Program-made: the position numbers and the translations under genes
Origin: Lathyrus oleraceus
Taxonomy: Eukaryota > Streptophyta > Magnoliopsida > Fabales > Fabaceae
Assembly: GCF_024323335.1 (NCBI RefSeq)
Contig: NC_066579.1
Coordinates: 358,980,665-359,044,664, forward strand
Direction of reading: 5' to 3'
Length of the DNA stretch: 64,000 nucleotides
Shown here: positions 55,552 to 64,000 of the stretch, piece after piece
Layout: every line of letters begins with the position of its first letter
How positions within the stretch are numbered: the stretch's first letter is position 1
Notes under the pieces: model-generated
Database searches by the model: none
Told to the model about the DNA's origin: nothing
What the model saw: the letters and a program-made list of their open reading frames with translations, nothing else

Positions 55552-58348
55552 AGACATCTCTTGCTCAGAAATGAGGACCTCATGCTCAAGCTTTGGTTCA
55601 GCAACCCCTAACCCTCACCATTAAAGGATAAGCTTGAAAATTTTCTTTGAAAATCGAGTTTCAAATCTCCAACTGTTTTGAGATTGAAACTCCAAGAGTC
55701 CATCCCTTTCCTTGATCCATTTCTATTCCATCAAGCATCTGAAGCAAGGCCAAGCATAATTGAGAGCAAGATCGTGCCAATCTGAAGCTCCATTGAAGGT
55801 GACTTTCCAGATTTTTCACTCTTCGATTTTCTCTTATTTCTCCACTATTCTTGTTGATTTTTGGTTGTCTGAAGTCCTACCAATATAGGCAACAAGATTG
55901 AGTTACTTAGAGGTCAAATCGAAGAAACTCATATCATGATCCTCAAAATTCAACTCCCTGTATCTTCCTATATACTTGGAGTTAGGCAAAATTGAGGCCA
56001 GATTCGAGCTCCTGAGCATTTTTTCTTTAAATCCATGTCTTGCTTTTTTCATTTTGGTGATGGTTGAAGGTGGACCAGTTCGGTGAGGTCCACCGGAGAA
56101 GAAGACTGGAGCTCTGGCTCCGGCGATGTGTTTGCAAGCTTCTGAACCACATGATCCATTCAATTTGTTTTAATCTTGAGCATTGGTTGTGATTACCATG
56201 CATGTTGTGCAGTTGACTAGAGATCACATGGAACACGCACTTTGGACCATTTGATTTGCCACCTCAATTAATGAGGGAGATCAGATGGTCCACATATTTT
56301 TGAATTTTTGAATTTTTATTTTTATTGCTTTATTTTCATTAATACATATTAATTTTAATATTGATCCAAAAAATATGGGACTTTCACAAAAAAAATCAAA
56401 TATTTTTCTTTCATTTTCTGAATTAAAATTATTTTTTGGATCAATATTAATATTTTTCATGATTTAATTGTCTTTATGCATATTTTTAATTGTTTAAAAA
56501 TACTTTTGACTTTCCAAAAATTATGAAATTTTTTGTCTAAGGTATTTTGACCTTCATTGACCTAGAATAAATCTCTTGGCTATTTATTTGGTGTTTTGAA
56601 GAGATTTTAGGTTTTTGATCAAACATAATTTAATTTAATGAATTTTTAAACGATTTTTAATTGTTTAGTTGTGAATAAATTGTGTTGAGCTATTTTTATT
56701 GACTTGTGAAGTTTGACTATTATGTTTGGTCCTTGGTCAAGGTTGATTTGACTTTGTTGGATTAAAATCATTGGATTTAGGGGATTGATGAAATGTACAT
56801 TTCATCTCCCAAAATTAATGAATGATTTTAATTTGATAAAATTCCTCCCATGACCAATTTGTGATTATCTCATTTCCCCTCCCTCTTCATCTTCAAACCC
56901 ATTCTATCCTATCCATTCCATTGACCAATGATATCTCTATATCCTAAGGCTAATTGGTTCGTAAACCAATACAAGTATGGATGAGATTAGGTCCACCCTT
57001 TTGCCATTTTCTTTTTAAGTGTGGTATGTTTTATGAGTATGGTTCATTATACCATATCTGTAACATGCATTAACACTAAAAAATTTGTTGCCCGACCTCA
57101 GATAGTTGTGACTTCTACATAAGTTCAATTACGATTGTTTAACATAGCGCTAAATTTTGACCCAAAAGGCATAGCATTCTAGTAAGTAGGATTGTAAGTC
57201 TCCCCCCTTCATGGTATTGTGTGGAGACTTGGCCTTTTTCCTTCCTTTGGAAGATGTCTTGGTTCAAGGATCCATGCTTGTGAATAGAGGGTTGAGTGTT
57301 CTCCAAAGAATGACTTAATCAATTGAAAAGCAAAAACAATACTAATCAACTAACATTTGACTAACTTTTAATTTAAAGTCATTTACTTTATGCACTTTAA
57401 ATTCAAGCCCTTTTTATCATTTGCCATTATTCATATCATTTAACTTGTTTATGTTTATGTCATTTTTTTGCTTTGCTTACTTGAGCCATATATTGTGTTT
57501 GTATATATTTGTTTGTGTATCTTGTTTGTGTTTGTGGTCTTAGGACCCTAAAATACCTAATAACAACAAAAAAAATTAAAAAAATGTTTGTGTGGACTGT
57601 TGGATTTGATCTGAGCTTTGGACTTAGAATTAGGCAACATTCCCCATGCAAAAGGACTTGGCCAATGCCAACTTTTCTGAAACTAAGTCATTGTGAATTG
57701 AACTTTCATCTGAAGCAAGTATTGAGATCCCTTTTGAGTACATCTCCTACATGGTCTCGATGCAAGTGTTCCTTTGAACCTGTGTATAATGCCTTATTCT
57801 GAGCCATTCAAGGAGTATGTCATCTGATACATGGGAGATTAAGAAGAAGACTATGAAGTTGCTAGCTTGGATGTGGATATCTTTTTTTTGATGCCTTGCT
57901 CTTCATCTTGCTTGCTTATTGATATTGTTTGATTTTAAAGTCCAAAGGAAAAGTGGGTTTCTATATGACATTCTTGTCTATTGGATTGCATCCCATTGGT
58001 TAGATCTTTTCAACTCTTAACTTTTAAATTGTTTCTTAGGATTAGTCTCTTCATCTCCTCCCATTTCTTAAATTTAAAATCTCTCCCCTCTTTCAAAATC
58101 TTCTTTGCTTGTGATTTCTAAACTTTGAATTTATTGCAAATTAGAAACTTTGGCCTTATGTCATTGCATTTTTAAACTTCTTTTCTTAATTCAAACTTGT
58201 AAATGAACTTAACCATACGTGACTTAAAATTTCAAAAAAAGAAAAAAAGAACTAACACTCATTCAAACTCTTTTAGGCCATTTGTGCCTCTCTTAAACTT
58301 AATTTTTTGTTAAAAGTAACTCACTCACTTTGAAATTGATACCACGAA

Positions 58349-58388
58349 CTACGAGGTTTTGATCCCTCATTTTTATGTTGGTACGTAG
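58349..58388 (+). promoter_or_regulatory. CTACG/CGTAG motif in solo LTR E
   Basis: CTACG at 58349-58353 and CGTAG at 58384-58388 with the same inner GAGG...CCTC as A. Confidence 0.55.
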
Positions 58389-58742
58389 GCACAAGTCTGA
58401 AGGTTTTGTTAAACACGAAAATATAATCAATGAATTCCTTTCTCATCCCCACACTCTATTTTTTTCTCAAACATCATTTATACCAAAACACATACACACA
58501 TAAAAAAGGGCTCCCTAGGAGTACCTAGGACACTTTGGGTGTTAACACCTTCCCTCTGTGTAACCAACCCCCTTACCTGTAATCTCTGGCATTTTATTAG
58601 TTTTGATTTGAAAACTTCTTATCTTTGGGTTTTGTTCATACTTTTCCCTTTTCCTTTGGAAACAATAAAAGCGCGGTGGCGACTCTGGTTTTATTAATGT
58701 TAAGTTTATCCATAACTTAATGGTCATGAACTTACCGCTACA

Positions 58743-58868
58743 TTATGATACTTCCTTGCTTATGCACATAAGATTGAGACCTCATTTCTCAAACACACAT
58801 GTATGAGACTTCCTTACTATAGCACACAAGCTAGAGATTTCCTTGCTCAAACACTTAGTAAAAGACTT
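58743..58868. repeat. 29-bp minisatellite, right part, about four units
   Basis: GATACTTCCTTGCTTATGCA and three further units follow solo LTR E directly and continue the phase of 53706-53996. Confidence 0.88.
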
Positions 58869-60054
58869 CTTACAATCTACCTAGCATATAAATGACTGTA
58901 GGGAAATATACACTTAACATAAAATCAGAGGTTCGTGAAGAATACATAACAAAATGGACTCTTAAGGACTTAAGGATTTCTAAGATATACAAGGATAACA
59001 AATCCTAAGTTTAAACTTGCATTGTGCTTTGACATAGTAACTTCTCTTTTTTTCAATCGGTATTCATTAGTATGTTTGGCATTTTTCTTCAAGTCTTTTA
59101 GCTCCTTGAATGGAGAAGAAAAGAGTAATTAAAGATGTAGCATAATATAGTCCACTGAGAAGCTTCAAAAGAGACATTGATATGCTTAACCAAACTGTCA
59201 AGTTAGGTGAAACCTAGTTTGAAAAATATTTTCTATAAAAGGAATTCACAATTGTATCCCAACAAACTCTATGAAGAAGATAAAGCTTAGGTATTCACAT
59301 GACAAAGTATGTTTAGAAATGAACAATGACTTGTCAGCGCCACCTTGGTCCTTGCGCTCTGACTGGTTCAGGTTATGATCTTCTCCAAAGTCTAGTCTTT
59401 AGAGACTGAGTCCTTTAAACTATGATCTTTAAATGTTTGCCTCTTTAGAAGATGATTTCTTCAGAGTTTGGTCTTCAACTTCTAATCCACCAGAATATGA
59501 TCTTCAAGCTTCTCTTTGAATGTTTTAAGTTAGAACCAATACTTGAGTTTTATATGAATTTTAGTCTTTGGTTTTGTACACTTGAATAAACATTAATATA
59601 CCCAATTGTTTTTTAAACACTTTGTTATCATCTAAACCTAAGGGATATGGGACAAACCAATTTTGTTCCAAGATGTTACCTCAAGTAAACTTTCAAAACC
59701 TATTATTTGTTTGGTTTCCCGCTTTAGTGTGATTCTCTTCTTCTCATACCCTTCTTATTTGAGTGAATTTCTGCGAGGTTTGAGTGTAGGCTATTGTGAA
59801 ATTGAGTGTTTGAGCTCAACTAAATCAAACTTCAATGTGAAGTTTGATGAGCTTTTAGGGGATGAGCTTTAGTGAGAGGATTATGACTTTTTTGTAGAGG
59901 TCTGGTATGATATTTTTCGTGTCTTTTGAGTGATCATGAGGGTGTGTTATATAGTTGGAATATGATGAGAGATTATGAGGGAAAATGAGTGAGAGTTAGG
60001 CAATTTTTGAGGGAATGAGAGAATCAATGATATGTGTGCTAATATTTTAGAAGG
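58869..60054. other. Unassigned old repeat sequence
   Basis: Non-coding. About 59350-59530 has repeated TCTTCAGA/TCTTTAGA words. An open frame at 59663-59872 shows no family features. I see nothing else to name. Confidence 0.4.
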
Positions 60055-60733
60055 TGGGGATTTATTTGGAATGAAAGTTTGTTATGAAATATTTTTATTT
60101 GAGTTCATTTTTGTGTTAGTTGTATGTATGATGCATTCGAGATGGCATGGATGTGTGTTTTGATGATTCACGCGTTTTACAGCTTGCTTGTTTGGATTAT
60201 TGATTTGTTTTTCATTTTGACTAATTTGTTGTGATGTATATGTATTATTGGTGGTATGGTGCTTGTTGACGGTGTGTTAGGAATTGATGGATGTTGGAAT
60301 GAAGCATTATGGTCACGCATTGTTGTAGTCTGTTAGCTTTAATTGATTTTTGTTTACTTGCTTTAGTTCAACTAAAAAGGAAGTAGATAAGTGTCAAATA
60401 TTAATGATGATACCATAAATTTTATACTGAATTATACGATGTGAATTCATGTGCGGGGATATGTACCTGCCTTGACCATGTTTGTATAATATGTATGATT
60501 TATGTTATAGTGTGTTAATGATACCATGCCATGGTGTTGATGTTATATGAAGATTCATATGCCTTTGATTCTAAATGATATAGGTTAAGAGTGAAATATG
60601 GTAGTATGCTTTGAAAATGGATGTTATGTTGATGATGATGAGCATGGGATGAGGAAATGGGCGTGATACCTCAAACCAAATTGGAAAATATTTTTTTTGT
60701 ATTTTATATTATTATAAAAATATGTAAAGACTC
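60055..60733. repeat. 679-bp direct repeat, copy 1
   Basis: Starts TGGGGATTTATTTG and ends GTAAAGACTC. Copy 2 is 61716-62394, the same length and very similar, with a 982-bp spacer. It starts with TG but does not end in CA, and I see no PBS or polypurine tract beside it, so it is not proven to be an LTR pair. Confidence 0.85.
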
Positions 60734-61715
60734 GCACACGGGTTAAAAACAAGTTTAAAAGTGTAATAAAACGGAAGCGGCGCTTGAATATCGTATCACA
60801 AGGACTCTTGAATGTTATAACCAAACGAATAGAAAGAAGGGGCTTTTAAGGTTCAAAACTTAAATCGAAGATGATTAAAGGTAAAATCAAAATTGATAAA
60901 TAATATAATATATTGTATCGATTTCCGACTTATCATCGATTCTTATAATTTCAATTCCCTAGCGGATTCAATCCCATTCGATTACAATACCCACTGACAA
61001 GCGCAAATTCGTATTATATGATGTATGTTCCTAATTTCCGAATTAAGCAAACGGATTTAAGCATACATGAATTAAGCAAACGCGACTTTATCAAACACGA
61101 TAATGAAAAAGCTACGCTAACGTGATTATATTTAAGGATCATACAAACAATCAAATTTAATCAACTTTATCCTATAAGAAACAATCGAATAGAGTAAACG
61201 AAAGTAATCGAATTAAGCAAACGAGTTTATAGGAAGAATTGAAAAAAAATTGAAATTAAATTGAAATTAATAAAAACCTCAAAGTGGAATTCGAATACAA
61301 TAGATCAACTCTTTGAGAAGTAACTCTCTATGAAATCTTTTAAGCAATATTGTATCATCAAAATTCAGAATTAGGATTTCTATAGTAGTGAAAGACCTAA
61401 TATAATAAAAGGTAAATTCGGTCCTCCTTCACTTAGAATCAGCTTTTGACTTCAACATGAAACTTTTAGCTTATCCTCTTAGCTTTCCAATGCATATTAG
61501 AATGCATCAATACGATCCTCGTAGCTCAAGTTATGATATACATAGTAACAAGGTATGAAATAACTATTTATGCTGAAAATAAAGTACGAAAATAAAATAA
61601 AACCAAAAATAAACTTAAATATAAAAATACACTAAAATAGTAAAAATAATAGAATAAACTATAGAGTTTCCTAAGTACAATAGTAGAAGAAGGTGCATCA
61701 AAATGCACTGATCAC
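60734..61715. other. Spacer between the 679-bp direct repeats
   Basis: Non-coding. Contains GAATATCGTATCACAAGGAC (about 60787-60806), a phrase I recall from plant LTR-type repeats, and repeated GAATTAAGCAAACG words (about 61040-61225). No gene seen. Confidence 0.45.
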
Positions 61716-62394
61716 TGGGGATTTATTTGAAATGAAAGTTTGTTATGAAATGTTTTTATTTGAGTTCATTTTTGTGTTAGTTGTATGTATGATGCATTCG
61801 AGATGGCATGGATGTGTGTTTTGATGATTCACGCGTTTTACAGCTTGCTTGTTTGTATTATTGATTTGTTTTTCATTTTGATTAATTTGTTGTGATGTAT
61901 ATGTATTATTGGTGGTATGGTGCTTGTTGACGGTGTGTTAGGAATTGATGGATGTTGGAATGAAGTATTATGGTCACGCATTGTTGTAGTTTGTTAGCTT
62001 TAATTGATTTTTGTTTACTTGCTTTAGTTCAACTAAAAAGGAAGTAGATGAGTGCCAAATATTAATGATGATACCATAAATTTTATACTGAATTATACGA
62101 TGTGAATTCATGTGGGGGAACATGTACCTGCCTTGACCATGTTTGTATAATATGTATGATTTATGTTGTAGTGTGTTAATGATACCATGTCGTGGTGTTG
62201 AGTTGTATGGAGACTCATATGCCTTTGATTCTAAATGATATAGGTTAAGAGTGAAATATGGTAGTATGCTTTGAAAGTGGATGTTATGTTGATGATGATG
62301 AGCATGGGATGAGGAAATGGGCGTGATACCTCAAACCAGATTGGAATTTTTTTTTGTTTGTATTTTGTCTTATTATAAAAAGATGTAAAGACTC
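61716..62394. repeat. 679-bp direct repeat, copy 2
   Basis: Counterpart of 60055-60733. Differences are scattered substitutions and small compensating indels. Confidence 0.85.
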
Positions 62395-62995
62395 TTGTAC
62401 TTTAATTAAAAGTTAAATAATAAATCTTCTAGTAGTATTTTGTATTCAATGTATAAAAATGAAATTTATTTTGATTTGAATTATTTTAATAAAACTTTAT
62501 TCCATTATGTAAAAAACAAGAATGTAAAAACTTATTTTAAAATGATGAATGGACTTAATGACTTAAAAAAAATTCAAGGCACTCCCAATGTCAAGCCTTT
62601 TTTCCTCAATTCCTCTCGATTGAAGAATGTCAAAGATGGACTTGGAACAAGAGCTTTCCAAATCAAAATCCTAGAGATTTGTGGAGACACTAAATCATGA
62701 CCGAAAATGACCAAAAGAGATGCAAGACACACATATGCATAAATTGATGATTGCATTAGTAAAAAATGTAACATGATAAATTTTAAACAAAGTTAAAATG
62801 TAAGAATAAGGTAAATCCTCTGATGAACCAAAAGCATTAAGGAACAAGGCCACATACTAAATGGGTGCTCATGGCCAGAGGCCAAATGGTTTATTGTGAG
62901 TGCAAATGTGAATGCAGATGAATGAAACTAATACCATGCAATGTAATATGTAAAAGTTAAAAGTAAATAAATGGTAGGGAAATTTGGGTATGACA
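62395..62995. other. Unassigned AT-rich sequence
   Basis: No gene recognised. The open frame at 62440-62700 is Lys/Asn/Phe-rich, as expected from AT-rich DNA. Confidence 0.4.
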
Positions 62996-63629
62996 ATATG
63001 CAACAATAGACCTAATATAAGTTTCTCAGTCGGATTGGTAAGCAGATACATGGATGAATCAAAGGTGTCACACATGAAGGATGCAAGAAGAATCCTGAGA
63101 TACCTAAAAGGATCAATAAATTATGGAATTATGTTTCCACGAGATTCATAAAGCAAAAAAGATATGATTAATTGTTATTCCGATGTTGATTGGTGTGGGG
63201 ATAAGGAAGATCGAAGAAGCACATTTGGTTACTTCTTTCAAGTATTTTGTGCCCCAATCTCATGGTGCTCGAGAAAGCAACATGTGGTGGAATTATTATC
63301 ATGTGAGTATATAACAGGATCTTATGTTGCTTGTTAAGAAATCTAGATCAAATATGTGTTGGATGAGATAAAGGTCGAAGTGAAGAAACCTCTGGTGTTA
63401 CGTATCGACAACGAGTCATCCATTAATCTTGTAAAGAGTTTAGTTCTGCATGGAAGGAGTAAGCATATAAAAGCTAGATCTCACTTCCTAAGGGAAAAGG
63501 TAAGTCAAAGTGCACTTGAAGCGAGGCATTGCTCGAGTTAAGCACAGTTGGCCAATATTTTCACCAAAGAATTGAAGATCGACAGATTCTTGACTTTGAG
63601 AAAGAAATTAGGAATAGTTAAGATCAATT
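62996..63629 (+). pseudogene. Ty1/copia polyprotein remnant: end of RT and RNase H
   Basis: Reading the plus strand through stops gives the C-terminal part of a copia polyprotein. RPNISFSVGLVSRYM and DARRILRYLKGSINYGI come from the end of RT. RNase H follows with NCYSDVDWCGDKEDRRSTFGY (catalytic Asp region), CAPISWCSRKQHVV, LRIDNESSINLVK and HGRSKHIKARSHFLRE. The usual ending before the LTR follows (AQLANIFTKELK). Stops lie after FPRDS, twice near 63335-63345, and near 63540. Everything upstream (gag, protease, integrase, most of RT) is absent, so this is a truncated 3' end. It is unrelated to the Ogre nest. Confidence 0.88.
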
Positions 63630-63641
63630 AAAATTAACTTA

Positions 63642-63851
63642 TGTTTGATAACTTGGATTATAAGTGGGTATGCTGTTATATATAACCCAAGTTATTAGTT
63701 AGTTAGTTACTTAGCATGTAAGTTACTTGAAGTGCATGTAACTTACTTGTATATAAACACATTAGTGTAATTTAGTTTTTAACATTCAATAATACAATAA
63801 CTTTTCATTCTCTCTCATTCCTTCTCCACCCAAAGTGCTTATGCAGTAACA
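63642..63851 (+). repeat. Candidate 3' LTR of the copia remnant, 210 bp
   Basis: Starts TGTTTGATAACTTGG twelve bases after the coding remnant and ends ATGCAGTAACA, the TGTT...AACA form common in copia elements. It contains TGTATATAAACAC (about 63748) as a TATA-like box and a CAATAA word. The other LTR is not in the window and the polypurine tract is not clear, so the bounds are inferred. Confidence 0.55.
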
Positions 63852-64000
63852 AGTTTAACTTGGAAGATGAGTTTCAAGAAGATGAGTTGGTATGGTGCTC
63901 TATTCGCTAGGGCTCAAAAAGTTGAGGAGAAAACTAAAAGTGAATCAGAGTTAACATTACGATTTTGGAAAATAATGTTGTTGAGAGTTTTCCTCTTGGT
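63852..64000. other. Right flank of the copia remnant
   Basis: No repeat or gene recognised in these last 149 bases; they could be older flanking DNA. Confidence 0.35.

Larger units (their letters stand above)
53997..58742 (+). mobile_element. Element E: solo LTR of the A/C family, 4746 bp
   Basis: Starts TGTAAGACCCCAATTTCGACC, ends ...ACTTACCGCTACA, and matches the A LTR from end to end in the same orientation, but has no PBS, polypurine tract or genes next to it. The flanks GTATG (53992-53996) and TTATG (58743-58747) are a 5-bp duplication with one change, and the minisatellite phase continues across. It was therefore a full insertion later reduced by recombination between its LTRs. It carries the TATA box (55544-55551), the CTACG/CGTAG motif (58349-58388) and a PBS-like TGGCGACTCTGG (58677-58688). 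Confidence 0.92.

Noticed and set aside
59663..59872. Frame of 69 codons in the unassigned repeat
   Set aside because: No domain, no conserved neighbour and no repeat of the frame elsewhere in the window.
60055..62394. The 679-bp repeats as LTRs of a complete small element
   Set aside because: They lack a CA end, PBS, polypurine tract and flanking duplication, so I kept them as direct repeats only.
62440..62700. Frame of 86 codons before the copia remnant
   Set aside because: The Lys/Asn/Phe-rich make-up fits AT-rich DNA, and it has no match to copia RT motifs.

Overview
The window is plant nuclear DNA made almost entirely of nested LTR retrotransposons. Most of it belongs to the giant Ogre group of the Ty3/gypsy Tat lineage. 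The markers are an extra ORF1 upstream of gag, LTRs of 2 to 5 kb, a TGGCGACTCTG-type primer binding site, a predicted intron between protease and reverse transcriptase, two consecutive RNase H domains and a long repeat-rich 3' untranslated region (3'UTR). Elements of this size and density suggest a legume, probably tribe Fabeae (pea, vetch, lentil, grass pea). That is inferred from the repeats only. I found no ordinary host gene, tRNA, rRNA or CRISPR array.

Layout. Element C (minus strand, 47617-53335: LTR, PBS and the start of ORF1) is split in its ORF1 by element A (plus strand, 1-47616). The window opens inside A's reverse transcriptase. A is itself split twice. Element B (minus, 1108-14942, target-site duplication GCCAG) lies between A's two RNase H domains. 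Element D (plus, 21869-45010, about 23.1 kb, duplication CTTGG) lies in A's 3' LTR. So the order is C, then A, then B and D. To the right are a 29-bp minisatellite broken by a 4.7-kb solo LTR of the A/C family (element E, 53997-58742), old unidentified repeats including a 679-bp direct repeat, and the decayed 3' end of a Ty1/copia element (62996-63851).

Coding state. D has ORF1, gag, protease, RT, two RNase H domains and integrase, but all carry nonsense codons or frameshifts, and integrase has lost two of its three catalytic acids. B keeps an open 483-codon ORF1 but lacks gag and the front of protease, and its pol has three nonsense codons. A's pol is frameshifted and split. The copia remnant is broken. 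No element here can supply all its own proteins.

Unusual structure. (1) Just after the pol stop codon of A, B and D lies an array of three or four RNA-like hairpins with a shared plan (7-8 bp outer stem, 4-nt 5' bulge, short C/G inner stem, often a GAAA loop). The outer stems differ between elements by compensating changes. (2) The 3'UTRs of A and B carry many degenerate copies of TCCCCAGCAGAGT, the complement of the primer binding site. (3) LTRs carry a second PBS-like TGGCGACTC word inside U5 and a CTACG...CGTAG hairpin. (4) D carries a five-unit 180-bp tandem array in its 3'UTR and three tandem arrays inside each LTR. These are the best leads for undescribed biology.
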